Part shown: positions 1 to 7,841 of the stretch, one piece after another
How positions within the stretch are numbered: the stretch's first letter is position 1
Layout: every line of letters starts with the position of its first letter
Assembly (NCBI GenBank): GCA_964545715.1
Contig: CAZJHX010000042.1
Location: 4,857-68,856, forward strand
Length of the DNA stretch: 64,000 bases
Reading direction: 5' to 3'
DNA from: CAZJHX01 sp964545715
Lineage (GTDB): Bacteria > Myxococcota_A > UBA9042 > GCA-2863065
The notes under the pieces: generated by a model
The model's input: only the letters and a program-made list of their open reading frames with translations
Database searches by the model: none
Told to the model about the DNA's origin: nothing
Made by a program: the position numbers and the translations under genes

Positions 1-1
1 T

Positions 2-394
2 GTCGGCCATCTTCTGGACGACCTGCCGCTCAGCCGCCCGCCGCGCCAACAGATCGGGCACCTGTGGCGGCGCCTGGCCTCATTCGAGCGCCTGGCTCCA
101 CACGCCTTCGACTTTCTAGAGCTGCGCAATCACTCCAGCTACATGGACGACCAGAGCCGCGCGTTCGAGGCCGAGCAGCTCATGCCCGTGATGCGCATGG
201 TCGAAGCCGCCGCCGCCATCGGCGTACTTCGCGCCGCCCAGCCGGAGGCCCTGATAGCCATGGTCTGGGGCGCCTTTACGGGCCTCGTCAAGGCCGAGCG
301 CATGGGCTACCTGCAGCTGACGGACACCCTACTGGAAGCGACCGAAGCCGCCATCTGGGCGGCGGTGAAGAACCCCACGACAACAGGAGAATGA
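2..394 (+). CDS. TetR-family regulator, C-terminal part (5' end outside window)
   Basis: The frame is open from the first bases of the window to a TGA at 392-394, giving about 130 residues without a start, so the N-terminal helix-turn-helix lies upstream of the window. The visible part is all alpha-helical in character, with a run FDFLELRNHSSYMDDQSR followed by a helix EAEQLMPVMRMVEAA and a late MVWGAFTGLVKAERMGYLQL segment. This is the usual look of a TetR ligand-binding and dimerisation domain, in which the LxxHxxY-type helix is common. The stop overlaps the following gene region (ATGA at 391-394), suggesting co-transcription. The TetR call rests on the C-terminal domain only; ligand and targets cannot be read. 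Confidence 0.7.
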   Translation, partial: VGHLLDDLPLSRPPRQQIGHLWRRLASFERLAPHAFDFLELRNHSSYMDDQSRAFEAEQLMPVMRMVEAAAAIGVLRAAQPEALIAMVWGAFTGLVKAERMGYLQLTDTLLEATEAAIWAAVKNPTTTGE

Positions 395-396
395 CG

Positions 397-933
397 ATGG
401 CCAGAGCCGCCAGAAAACAGCCCCGACCACAGCCGCCGAGCGGCCCCACCACGCTCGACGAGCTGGCCGGCCTCAGCGTCGAAGAGCTGACGCGCCTGTA
501 CCGCAGTGGCACGGTGCCCGAGTCGCTGCACGTTCTGGACGGCACGCCGACCTGCCGGATGCTGGCGCCGCGCGGCCCGATCGGCACAGGCACGCCCTAC
601 TCCTACGTGCGCGCCTTTGCGGCCCACGACCGCTTCCCGTGGCGCGGCAAGTCCTTCACGGCGCAAAGCGACGCGGCCGGCCGAGGCATCAACCGCGTCA
701 GTCTGGGGGTCAACTTCGATCTCTTCGGTTTCGAGACGCGCATTGAGCCCTCCGCCATCGACGGCAACCCATGCATCCTGCTGGACTACGATCTGCGGGC
801 CAACCCGTGGGTCATCCGCAAGATCCGCGACGAGCTGAGAGAGGTGTCTGAGGGCCTGTTCTTCGGTCCGGCGATGGTCGACGGCGCCGACCCAACGCTG
901 GTCCTCTACTTTGCGGTCGACACCCGGTACTAG
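397..933 (+). CDS. Uncharacterised 178-residue protein
   Basis: I do not recognise this family with certainty. An ATG at 391 overlaps the upstream stop, but AGGAG at 385-389 is spaced correctly (7 nt) only for the ATG at 397, so that start is chosen. The protein opens with a basic, proline-rich stretch and has no signal peptide or membrane segment. The middle (residues about 45-110) holds GTPYSYVRAFAAHDRFPWRGK, and the end holds alternating beta strands such as CILLDYDL and LVLYFAVDTRY, a pattern seen in small lipocalin-like or START-like beta-barrel proteins. It directly follows the TetR-family gene and may be one of its targets, but this is inference. Confidence 0.75.
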   Translation: MARAARKQPRPQPPSGPTTLDELAGLSVEELTRLYRSGTVPESLHVLDGTPTCRMLAPRGPIGTGTPYSYVRAFAAHDRFPWRGKSFTAQSDAAGRGINRVSLGVNFDLFGFETRIEPSAIDGNPCILLDYDLRANPWVIRKIRDELREVSEGLFFGPAMVDGADPTLVLYFAVDTRY

Positions 934-969
934 CCGATCCACCCGCCGTGTTGACCGTCACCGCCCCGC

Positions 970-1239
970 TCAAACGATCAGTCGCATCTCGAGCTGTTGA
1001 ATGGTCATCGGCGCGCCAAGCTCGTCGAGCAGCGCGGCGGTGGGGCAGCCCTCGGGCACGTTGGTGATTCGAAGGCGCTCTCCCTGAGCGGACGCGGCTG
1101 CGAGCACGGCCGCCGCACCGGAGGCATCGTCCGCGACGACGTCGGACAGCACATCGTCGATGAGGACGCCGGCCGCGACCAGGCGGTGGTCGCGGTGTAC
1201 GCCGACACACTCGGGCTGTCGGCACGCGAACGCGGACAC
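970..1239 (-). CDS. Small hypothetical protein (89 aa), convergent with preceding gene
   Basis: A GTG-initiated 89-codon frame on the minus strand. Its codons end overwhelmingly in G or C, as in the confirmed genes here, and better than the competing plus-strand frames over the same DNA, which is the main reason to list it. No signal peptide, membrane segment or known motif is visible; two cysteines sit near the N-terminus. Its C-terminal segment LGAPMTIQQLE closely resembles IGAPMTMAELE in the small secreted protein encoded at 1497-1874. The ribosome site is weak (AGAGG next to the GTG). It could instead be a remnant of a longer gene. Confidence 0.45.
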   Translation of the reverse strand: MSAFACRQPECVGVHRDHRLVAAGVLIDDVLSDVVADDASGAAAVLAAASAQGERLRITNVPEGCPTAALLDELGAPMTIQQLEMRLIV

Positions 1240-1263
1240 CTCTGACTGCCACGCACGCGCGTG

Positions 1264-1308
1264 CTCTCGGGCCCGCGAGAGGCCTGCATATCATGGCAAG
1301 AACTGCCA
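1264..1308. promoter_or_regulatory. Two inverted repeats between divergent small genes
   Basis: CTCTCG-GGCCCG-CGAGAG (1264-1281) has perfect 6-bp arms around a 6-bp centre. TGGCA-AGAAC-TGCCA (1294-1308) has perfect 5-bp arms. Both lie in the 257-bp gap between the minus-strand gene starting at 1239 and the plus-strand gene at 1497. The second resembles a dimeric-regulator operator; GG and GC are only 8 bp apart, so it is not a sigma54 promoter. Confidence 0.45.
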
Positions 1309-1335
1309 GTGTGCTCATGTGGGCATCGTACTCGA

Positions 1336-1386
1336 TTGACGTCCGCTTTGACGTCCGCTTTGACGTCCACCTTGACGTCAAAGCGG
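1336..1386 (+). promoter_or_regulatory. Four tandem TTGACGTC boxes, candidate enhancer sites
   Basis: TTGACGTC begins at 1336, 1348, 1360 and 1372, an exact 12-bp period. Each box contains the palindrome GACGTC. The fourth copy continues as GACGTCAAAGCGG, which is the reverse complement of CCGCTTTGACGTC found in the earlier copies, so the array also carries a larger dyad. The block lies 63-106 bp upstream of the sigma54-like element at 1442, a normal distance for enhancer-binding-protein sites. The role is inferred. Confidence 0.6.
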
Positions 1387-1441
1387 TGGGTGCGGGAGGG
1401 GCGCGAGCTTGACGCTGCCGCGCAGTGCGCCGTTTGTGTCC

Positions 1442-1458
1442 TTGGCACGTGCCTTGAA
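1442..1458 (+). promoter_or_regulatory. Sigma54-like promoter (imperfect -12)
   Basis: TTGGCACG-TGCC-TTGAA matches the sigma54 consensus TTGGCACG-N4-TTGCA except that the -12 GC is GA. GG (1444-1445) and GA (1456-1457) are 10 bp apart, the required spacing. The predicted transcript start near 1469 leaves a short leader containing AGGAG at 1482-1486 before the ATG at 1497. The -12 mismatch is at a conserved base, so strength is uncertain. Confidence 0.5.
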
Positions 1459-1496
1459 CTGGAGGTTGGGCAACAACTGACAGGAGAGAGACACTC

Positions 1497-1874
1497 ATGA
1501 AGACCCTTCGGATCGCCGCCATCGCCATCTTCTTCTTCAACTGCGCCGCCATGATGGGCTGCGAGATTGGCGCCCCCATGACGATGGCGGAGCTCGAGGC
1601 CGCCGACGGCTTCCTGGATACCGAGTATGAGTTCGAGGAGTCTCAGCTACAGACCATGGAGGCGGAGCTGAGCGTGGGTTATTACGGCCAGGCGCAGGCC
1701 CAGTCCCAGTCCTACTGCTGCACCGAGACCAAGTGCCTGTGCACCGGAATCTGGTCCTGCTTTACGCTGAAGTATGGCTCCGACGCGTGCTCCGGGAACC
1801 TGTGGAAGAACACGGACGGCGGCGGCTGGTGCCGGTCGTCCGGCGGCGGAAGCTCGGACGGCTGCCCCCTGTAG
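1497..1874 (+). CDS. Small secreted cysteine-rich protein (125 aa)
   Basis: No family is recognised. The N-terminus (MKTLRIAAIAIFFFNCAAMM) is a signal peptide, with possible lipobox-type cysteines at residues 16 and 22. An acidic segment follows (residues about 30-60, rich in Glu, Leu and Thr), which could be a propeptide, then a Gln/Ala/Ser linker. The C-terminal half carries about nine cysteines, including CCTETKCLCTG, and ends in Gly/Ser-rich sequence, consistent with a disulfide-rich exported domain. AGGAG lies 10 nt before the ATG. The upstream region holds a sigma54-like element and a four-copy repeat, implying tight control. It could be a secreted signal, a toxin-like peptide or a surface protein; the sequence does not decide. 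Confidence 0.8.
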   Translation: MKTLRIAAIAIFFFNCAAMMGCEIGAPMTMAELEAADGFLDTEYEFEESQLQTMEAELSVGYYGQAQAQSQSYCCTETKCLCTGIWSCFTLKYGSDACSGNLWKNTDGGGWCRSSGGGSSDGCPL

Positions 1875-1877
1875 TAG

Positions 1878-1907
1878 TTGACATCTCCCGCCCCTGCGCA
1901 CTACCGT
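1878..1907 (+). promoter_or_regulatory. Possible sigma70-type promoter for the SGNH hydrolase gene
   Basis: TTGACA (1878-1883) is followed after 18 bp by TACCGT (1902-1907), 32 bp before the GTG start at 1939. The -35 is perfect and the -10 is weak. GGGAGG sits a few bases before the start codon. Confidence 0.35.
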
Positions 1908-1938
1908 ACCGATCGTTCTGGTCCTTCGGGAGGTTCTT

Positions 1939-3159
1939 GTGCGCGCCTGTCCCCCAGCGTTCATTGTATTGCTCTTGTGTGCCGGTTGCCTTGGCTGTGC
2001 ACAGCCGAGCGCCGGTGACGACTCGGTGGAAGACCCGGTTGGGGCGGTCGACTTTGTCGCCCACGGAGATCCAGCGGAGCCGCCCGTGCAGGCTCCGCCG
2101 GTCGGCGGCGAGCCCTCCAAGGCGCCCGAAGTGCCGGACACGCCGCCGGTCGGCGATGACCAGACAGACCCCGAACCATCCGAGACCGACCCGCCCACCG
2201 AGGTGGAGCCGCCCGAAGAGCCGGCGACGACGCCCGACGAGCCCGACCCGCCGGCCGACGAGCCTGACCCGCCGGCCGACGAGCCGGAGCCGCCGGCGGA
2301 AACCGAGCCCACTCCGGGCACGGTGGCCGAGTGCTTCGCGGCGCTGACCGGGGCTGTGGCCGGACCCGAATACGACCAGTTCGCGCCGGTCGTCGGCTCC
2401 CATTGCAAGGGCACGGACCACCAGGACATCACGGACATCGATCGCGTCGTGTTCCTGGGCGATTCGGTGACGGCAGGCACCCCGCCGACGGCTTTCTGGG
2501 AGTACTACACAGCGCTGCTGACCGGCATGCTGATCGACCGCTTCGGCATCGAGACCGAGTTTCAGAACTGCGCGCAATGGGGCGCCCGCATGGACGATCT
2601 CCTGATCGGCAAGAAAGAGATCGCCGACTGCTTCCCCGACACCCCCGACCCCCGCCGCACGCTCGTGGTGATGACCAACGGCGGCAATGACGTCTTCGCG
2701 TGGGCCAAAGACGGCCTGGACGCCGAGTCGGCCATCGTGGAGGCGGACGCGGCGGCGGCGCTGCTGGAGGAGGCGATCGAGTGGTTCAAGGCGCCCGGGC
2801 GGTTTCCTAACGGCATCTTCATCGTCTACGCCAACCCGTTTGAGTACACGGACGCCACCGGCAACACCGACTCGTGCGCGCTGGCGTCCCTGGCCGGGTT
2901 GTCAGGCAACTGGATCGAGGGCGCCCCCGCGGTGGTCCACTTTCACGAGCGCCTCATGGAGATCGCGGTGAAGAACCAGGTCGACATGGTCTTCAGCCTG
3001 GAGCACTTTTGCGGCCACGGCTTCGAGTACCAGAACCCCGACGGCCAGTGTTATGCGGGACCCGACGCCGAGCTGTGGTTCGACTTGACCTGCATCCACC
3101 CCAACCCGACCGGCCACGCCGCCATGGCTGATCTCTTCATCTCGGTGATCGACGAGTAG
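1939..3159 (+). CDS. SGNH/GDSL-family hydrolase lipoprotein
   Basis: A 406-residue exported esterase- or lipase-like protein. A short signal peptide ends in lipobox-type cysteines (LCAGC and CLGC, residues 13-20). A Pro/Glu/Asp-rich linker of about 100 residues follows, including two identical PPADEPD units, and probably holds the enzyme away from the membrane. The catalytic domain shows the SGNH blocks: FLGDS (nucleophile Ser176), NGGND (Asn250) and a C-terminal IHPNPTGH (His387). The Asp normally three residues before that His is not there (TCIH); Asp382 lies five before it, so the triad acid is uncertain. GTG start with GGGAGG upstream. It hydrolyses an ester-type bond; the substrate is unknown. 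Confidence 0.85.
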   Translation: MRACPPAFIVLLLCAGCLGCAQPSAGDDSVEDPVGAVDFVAHGDPAEPPVQAPPVGGEPSKAPEVPDTPPVGDDQTDPEPSETDPPTEVEPPEEPATTPDEPDPPADEPDPPADEPEPPAETEPTPGTVAECFAALTGAVAGPEYDQFAPVVGSHCKGTDHQDITDIDRVVFLGDSVTAGTPPTAFWEYYTALLTGMLIDRFGIETEFQNCAQWGARMDDLLIGKKEIADCFPDTPDPRRTLVVMTNGGNDVFAWAKDGLDAESAIVEADAAAALLEEAIEWFKAPGRFPNGIFIVYANPFEYTDATGNTDSCALASLAGLSGNWIEGAPAVVHFHERLMEIAVKNQVDMVFSLEHFCGHGFEYQNPDGQCYAGPDAELWFDLTCIHPNPTGHAAMADLFISVIDE

Positions 3160-3229
3160 GGTCCCCGGGGTCTCCGCCGCCCGTAAAGTGACCGATGCGC
3201 GCCGAGCCGCTGTCTCGCACCATCCGGGT

Positions 3230-5095
3230 ATGCGAGCTGTGGCCCCCGTAGTGCTTCTTTTGCTGTGTGGCTGCCCCGGAGAGTCGAAGATGGTGCCGGC
3301 GCCTGACAACGGGCAGCAGCAGGATATCGCGACGGGCTTCGCGGACACTCCCGCCGCCGATGTGCCCACCCCGAAGGATCTGGCTCAGCCCGCCGGAGAT
3401 GCTCCGAGTCCCCAGGACGTCGCGGTCGCCCAAGACGTGCCTGATCCCGAGGACGTGCCCGATCCCGAAGACGTGCCTGCTCCAAAGGACGTGGGGCCGC
3501 CGCCGGATCCGGGACCGCCACCCACGTGCAGCGACGACGTTAGCAACGGCCAGGAGTCCGACGTGGACTGCGGCGGCCCCACGTGCCCGGCGTGCAAGAC
3601 CGGGCACGCGTGCACGGCGGCGTCGGACTGCATCGAGGGCGTCTGCCAGGCGGGGCTGTGCGCGGTGCCGCCGTGCCTTCCCAGCGCCGAGACCGGCATC
3701 CCGGCCCACACGCGTCTGATCGGGGCTGACCAGACGCCTCTGGACGTCATCTGCCGCCCGGCCGACGACGTCTTCTCCGTCATCGTGCTGCCCGACACCC
3801 AGATGTACACGGCCAAGTCATCGCCCTTTGCCGAGTTCTTCGACGCGCAGACCGACTTCATCCGCGTCATGTACAACCACGCGCTCAACAACATGATCTT
3901 CGCGGCGCACGTGGGGGACGTGGTCGACAACGCCAAGAGCGCCATCGACTGGGAGCGTGCGCGCAAGGCGGTCACCAAGCTTGCCGCCTATCAGTGGGAG
4001 GGCAAATGGCACTACATGCCGTACGACATCGCGTGGGGCGACCACGACGTGCTCAGCTACCAGGACGCCGGGACCTACCCCGACAAAGCGCGGCCCAAGT
4101 ACTCGGAGCAGATCCACTCCGGCCTGTTCAGCCCCGGTACCTACAAGCAGGACCACACCTCGGGCGTCAACGAGTGGTGGAAGCGCTGGTTCCGGTCCTA
4201 CAAGAAGCGCTTTGCGCGCAACAGCTACCACTTCTTCGACGCCGGCGGCGACGAGTACATGATCCTGTTTTTGGAGTACTGCCCCAGCCAGGCGGTGATC
4301 GACTGGGCCGCGGAGCGACTGACGTGGTACGCCGCCACCGCCAAGGACCGTACGGCCATCCTGGTCATGCACAGCTTCATCAACACCAAGGGCGGTCTGC
4401 ACGACACCAAGAACGGCAACAAGGAGAAGTGCTGGGAGTTTGAGAACGCCTCTTTGAACGCGGGCGCCCCATCCGACATCTACCAGCAGCTGGTCGTGCC
4501 GTATAACGTGCGCATCGTCCTGGCGGGGCACGACAACGGTGGTGGCTGGAAGGGCGGCACGTACGCGCGCTACGTGGTGCCGTCATCGGTCTCGGGTGCT
4601 CCGGCGGACCGCGACGTGCACGTGTTTTTGTCCAACTACCAGTACATCGGCTCGGCCGATCCAGCCGACAAGATCGCCAACGGCAAGGTCGGCGCCGGGC
4701 TGGGCTACTTTCGCGTCATGCGCTTCGACCCGCTGCTGGACCGCATCCGGGTGTCGGTGTGGTCCGAGTGGTCGCATGACTACAACGACGGCAAGTGGAA
4801 CCCGACGTATGCGGCGGCGGACACCGAACAGAAGAACCCGCTGAACTTCGCCGGCGATCCGGCCTCCAAGTTCAACGAGGACAAGGTCTGTACGACGCCC
4901 GGCACGTCGACCGCGTATCCAGGGCAATGCGATCCGAGCGGCTGGAAGGTGGTCGACGGGATCTGCGCGGACCTGGCGACCGAGCTGCCCAAGTATCCCC
5001 TGACGCCCGCCGGCGCCCCGCACCAGTCGTTTGTCGTCAAATGCAACGTCTTTTCGGTGCCGTTCAAGATGACCGGGGACGGTAAGGCTCCCTAG
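3230..5095 (+). CDS. Calcineurin-like metallophosphoesterase lipoprotein
   Basis: The ATG at 3230 is preferred over an upstream GTG at 3188 because it gives a clean lipoprotein signal (LLLLCGC, Cys15 region). The 621-residue product then has a low-complexity Pro/Asp stalk with a repeated DVPDPE unit (residues about 60-95) and a Cys-rich segment of the type C-DDVSNGQESDVDCGG-C (residues 100-145) common in myxobacterial surface proteins. The phosphoesterase core starts near residue 184: PDTQ (189-191, in place of DxH), GDVVDN (229-234), GDHD (270-273, in place of GNHE), MHSF and a late AGHDN. These are the metal-ligand motifs of the family. Substrate unknown; a nucleotidase or phosphodiesterase acting outside the cell is likely. 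Confidence 0.85.
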   Translation: MRAVAPVVLLLLCGCPGESKMVPAPDNGQQQDIATGFADTPAADVPTPKDLAQPAGDAPSPQDVAVAQDVPDPEDVPDPEDVPAPKDVGPPPDPGPPPTCSDDVSNGQESDVDCGGPTCPACKTGHACTAASDCIEGVCQAGLCAVPPCLPSAETGIPAHTRLIGADQTPLDVICRPADDVFSVIVLPDTQMYTAKSSPFAEFFDAQTDFIRVMYNHALNNMIFAAHVGDVVDNAKSAIDWERARKAVTKLAAYQWEGKWHYMPYDIAWGDHDVLSYQDAGTYPDKARPKYSEQIHSGLFSPGTYKQDHTSGVNEWWKRWFRSYKKRFARNSYHFFDAGGDEYMILFLEYCPSQAVIDWAAERLTWYAATAKDRTAILVMHSFINTKGGLHDTKNGNKEKCWEFENASLNAGAPSDIYQQLVVPYNVRIVLAGHDNGGGWKGGTYARYVVPSSVSGAPADRDVHVFLSNYQYIGSADPADKIANGKVGAGLGYFRVMRFDPLLDRIRVSVWSEWSHDYNDGKWNPTYAAADTEQKNPLNFAGDPASKFNEDKVCTTPGTSTAYPGQCDPSGWKVVDGICADLATELPKYPLTPAGAPHQSFVVKCNVFSVPFKMTGDGKAP

Positions 5096-5143
5096 ACGCG
5101 CGTGTTATCGTGGGCTCCAGCAACAACAAGCTGGAGGGGGAGC

Positions 5144-6228
5144 GTGCCCGCGAGGAACCGCCTGTGGTGGTGGACGGTGGCGTTGGCGTTGGTGTGCATG
5201 GCGCCAACGCAGACCCCATCGCGGAGAACCTGTGGATTATGAATGCGGACGGCACGCAGCAGACGCCTATGACCACGCTGACGGCCGAGGGCGTCGCGAT
5301 GTCCGTAGGCCAGATCACCGGCGACGGCCTCACCCTGGTCTACCAGTCCAATCGCGCGGTTGACCTGACGGACGCGACGACGGTGGCCGGCGGGCATAAC
5401 GTCTTTCGGTTGAACCTGGCCACGCAGAGCAGTCTGCCGCTGACGACGGTCGATGAGGACTCAGTCCACAACTACTTCTCCGACGTCTCGCCGGACGGCA
5501 AGACCGTCTCCTTCTCTGCTCGGACCCCCGACGGCGACGAAGGATTCATCCTCAACGCGGGCCTGATCGGGATAGAGGGGTTGAACCCCGTGGCGATCAC
5601 CGACAGCGGCGCGGTGGGTACGGCGTGCGCGAACGGCCAGTTCACGCCCGACGGCGCGTCTCTGCTGTATCGCTGCAACCTGGCGCTCGACGGGTCGGGC
5701 CAGCTGCACCCGCAAGGGGCGCGTAACCTCTGGCGGTACGACATTGCTGCGGGGACGTCCGAGCCGCTCACGCTGCTGTCCGCGACCGGCGTAATGAGCT
5801 ACGCGCCGACTCCGCTAGAGGACGGGGCGCTCGTCTACTCTTCCAATCGCGCGCTCGACGGCTCCGACGCCGTGGGTGGCCCGGTCAACCTGTGGCACCA
5901 GACCACCGGTGAGCCTCCGGTCCCGCTGACCAACTACACGGTTGAGGGCATCTTCATGAGCGCTCAGGCCATCGCTCACGCCTGCGTCGTTGCCGTGTGC
6001 GGCGACAGCGAGGTCGATCCAGTCGAGCAATGCGATGACGGCAACGATGCGCTGGAGCCCTGTCCGTACGGTGCGACAAGCTGCCTTGTCTGTGCGACCG
6101 GCTGCCAGAAGGCCTTCGGCGCCACCAGCTTCTGCGGTGACGACGTGGTCGACGCCGGCAACGGCGAGCAATGTGATGACGGCAACCTTGAGCCGGACGA
6201 TGGATGCTCCCCGACCTGCACGCTGTAG
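5144..6228 (+). CDS. TolB-like propeller protein with Cys-rich repeats; apparent frameshift after the signal peptide
   Basis: The main frame (open from about 5110) encodes PD40/TolB-like propeller units: NLWIMNADGTQQTPMT, then FSDVSPDGKTVSF, FTPDGASLLYRCN and NLWRYD. The end holds two Myxococcus cysteine-rich repeats of the type CGD-EQCDDGN-DDGCSPTC. That frame lacks an export signal. A neighbouring frame begins with GTG at 5144 behind a strong GGAGGGGGAG and encodes a good signal peptide (RLWWWTVALALVCMA), then stops at 5240-5242. The two fit together if one base is missing somewhere around 5195-5225. The gene is therefore either authentically frameshifted (silent) or affected by a sequence error. 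Repaired, it would be an exported propeller protein of about 360 residues. Confidence 0.7.
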
Positions 6229-6250
6229 AAGACGTGGGTGTGAGCCTCGT

Positions 6251-6283
6251 CATAGTGCTCCCACCGCAGATCGCCGCACTATG
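6251..6283. promoter_or_regulatory. Long inverted repeat before the FHA-sigma54 activator gene
   Basis: CATAGTGC (6251-6258) and GCACTATG (6276-6283) are perfect 8-bp arms separated by 17 bp, just before the GTG at 6289 and after the previous stop at 6228. There is no T-tract, so an operator for a dimeric regulator (for instance autoregulation) is more likely than a terminator. Confidence 0.45.
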
Positions 6284-6288
6284 GGCAT

Positions 6289-7623
6289 GTGGCCAGTCAG
6301 AGTACGATAACCGCTCCTTCGCCCGAGAGGCAGGACGGCGCGCAGCTGCACCTTGTGGTGGTCCACTGCCCTGACGCGTCGGCCGTGGGGCGCCGCATCG
6401 CGATCGGGTCCCGTGTGACGAGGATCGGGCGCCTGCCTGGCGCTGATGGCGTCGTGTTGGGCGACCCCGCTATGTCCCGCGATCACGTGCACGCGTGGGT
6501 CACGGATGCCGGGCTCGTCGCCTGCGAGGACCAGGGCAGCAAGAACGGCTGCTTCTACAACGGTCGCGCCGTGACCGCCTGCTATCTCGAGCCGTCGGCG
6601 GTCTTGCGCTGTGCTGGGACGCTCATGGTGTTGACTGTCGGCGTCGTCGACGACAACGGCGCTGCGGGGCGCACCGGCTTGCTGGGGCAGTCCGGGCCGA
6701 TCGCTCAGGTGCGACGGGCGCTCGAGGCCGCGGCGGCCGGCCATTCCCCTGTGCTGCTGCTCGGCGAGACGGGCACCGGCAAGGATGTCGCAGCGTCGGC
6801 CGTGCACCGGCTGTCGGGCCGGACCGGGCCGATGCAGACCGTCAACTGCGCGACCATCCCTGAATCGTTGGTGGCCAGCACGCTGTTTGGACACCGAAAG
6901 GGCGCGTTTACGGGGGCCGCGGAGGCGCGTGATGGGCTGATCGCCTCGGCGGATGGCGGGACCTTGTTCCTGGATGAGGTCGACGAGCTCCCAGCGGTTG
7001 CTCAGGCGGCGCTGCTCCGCGTACTGGAGGACGGCATGGTCTCTCGTGTCGGCGAGACGCGGCCGCGAAGAGTCGACGTGCGCGTGGTTGCCGCCACCGC
7101 CCGGGAGGTGGACGCACTCGAAGCGCGCGGCGCGTTCCGCCGTGACCTGTTGGCGCGGCTGGACGACCACCGACTGGTTCTGCCCCCGCTTCGCGAGCGG
7201 CGAGAGGACATCCTCATGCTGTTCGATGTCTTCCGCGGCCGAGAAGAGGACGTGCCAATCGCTGCACTGGACACCGACACGGCCGAAGCGCTGTCGATCG
7301 CGCCGTGGCGCTACAACGTGCGCGGACTGCGCAAGCTGGCGGTGCGGCTGGCCGGCCTTCACGCCCCTGGGGCCGCGCCGGCGCTCTCGATGCTTCCCGA
7401 GGCGATGGCCGCGCCGATCTACGACCGGGATCGTCTGGAGGCCGCCGCAATCGCCCGTGTCGTGGTCCCGCCCCCGTCCCCAGCTCGCCTCATCGAGGCG
7501 CTGCGCGGGGAAGGCGGCAACCTGACAAGGGTCGCGTCGGCGCTCGGAAAAGACCGCAAGCAGGTCTACCGATGGCTGAGGCGCCACGGGATCGACCCGG
7601 ACGACTACCGCGAAGACGGCTGA
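6289..7623 (+). CDS. FHA-domain sigma54-dependent transcriptional activator
   Basis: A 444-residue enhancer-binding protein. An N-terminal FHA domain (residues about 20-115) has the phosphothreonine-binding signature RIGR, SRDH and NG. The AAA+ domain has Walker A GETGTGKD (159-166), an intact sigma54-contacting GAFTGA loop (205-210) and Walker B TLFLDE (225-230). A C-terminal Fis-type helix-turn-helix (about 410-432, NLTRVASALGKDRKQVYRW) binds DNA. By family knowledge, FHA-type activators are switched by phosphothreonine partners, usually Hanks kinases, several of which are encoded nearby. The GTG start is the only in-frame option after the previous gene. A sigma54-type promoter and repeat sites lie immediately downstream, so the AAA operon is the obvious first target. 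Confidence 0.92.
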   Translation: MASQSTITAPSPERQDGAQLHLVVVHCPDASAVGRRIAIGSRVTRIGRLPGADGVVLGDPAMSRDHVHAWVTDAGLVACEDQGSKNGCFYNGRAVTACYLEPSAVLRCAGTLMVLTVGVVDDNGAAGRTGLLGQSGPIAQVRRALEAAAAGHSPVLLLGETGTGKDVAASAVHRLSGRTGPMQTVNCATIPESLVASTLFGHRKGAFTGAAEARDGLIASADGGTLFLDEVDELPAVAQAALLRVLEDGMVSRVGETRPRRVDVRVVAATAREVDALEARGAFRRDLLARLDDHRLVLPPLRERREDILMLFDVFRGREEDVPIAALDTDTAEALSIAPWRYNVRGLRKLAVRLAGLHAPGAAPALSMLPEAMAAPIYDRDRLEAAAIARVVVPPPSPARLIEALRGEGGNLTRVASALGKDRKQVYRWLRRHGIDPDDYREDG

Positions 7624-7634
7624 GAGGCTCGCGA

Positions 7635-7713
7635 GACACCCCGTCACGGACCTGCGGGACACCCCGTCACGGGCCGCAGTGCGGCGTTTAGCTCATAACG
7701 CCGGGGTGTGACG
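7635..7713. promoter_or_regulatory. Repeated GACACCCCGTCACGG sites, candidate enhancer
   Basis: GACACCCCGTCACGG occurs at 7635-7649 and 7658-7672, a 23-bp period (about two helical turns). A third, inverted, partly matching site (GGGGTGTGACGG) ends at 7714. All three share the core TGACG/CGTCA. They lie about 75-145 bp upstream of the -24 element at 7786, the usual place for a sigma54 activator to bind. Confidence 0.6.
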
Positions 7714-7785
7714 GTGGCCGCCGGCGCGCCGCTGCTGCCGGCCTCGAACGCCGCTGTTCGGGGCACTGCGGCCCGGCGCCCGGGA

Positions 7786-7801
7786 TGGCACAGGCGGTGC
7801 A
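7786..7801 (+). promoter_or_regulatory. Sigma54-type promoter of the AAA ATPase operon
   Basis: TGGCAC-aggcg-GTGCA: GG (7787-7788) and GC (7799-7800) are exactly 10 bp apart and the -24 half is consensus. The expected transcript start near 7812 is followed by AGGAG (7829-7833) and ATG (7842). This argues against using the ATG at 7785, which lies inside the promoter. Confidence 0.65.
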
Positions 7802-7841
7802 CAAAGACAGCGCGAGCCCCAACCAGCCAGGAGCCCACACC

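Noticed and set aside
64..396. Upstream extension of the 178-residue gene to position 64
   Set aside because: That stretch is an Arg/Ala-rich out-of-frame reading of the TetR-family gene.
1294..1308. TGGCA...TGCCA read as a sigma54 promoter
   Set aside because: GG and GC are 8 bp apart instead of 10; kept only as an inverted repeat.
1261..1500. Plus-strand 79-codon frame over the TTGACGTC array
   Set aside because: The repeated Ala-Leu-Thr-Ser residues come only from the 12-bp DNA repeat; no ribosome site.
7785..7841. ATG at 7785 as start of the AAA ATPase
   Set aside because: It lies within the -24 element and lacks a ribosome site; the ATG at 7842 has AGGAG.
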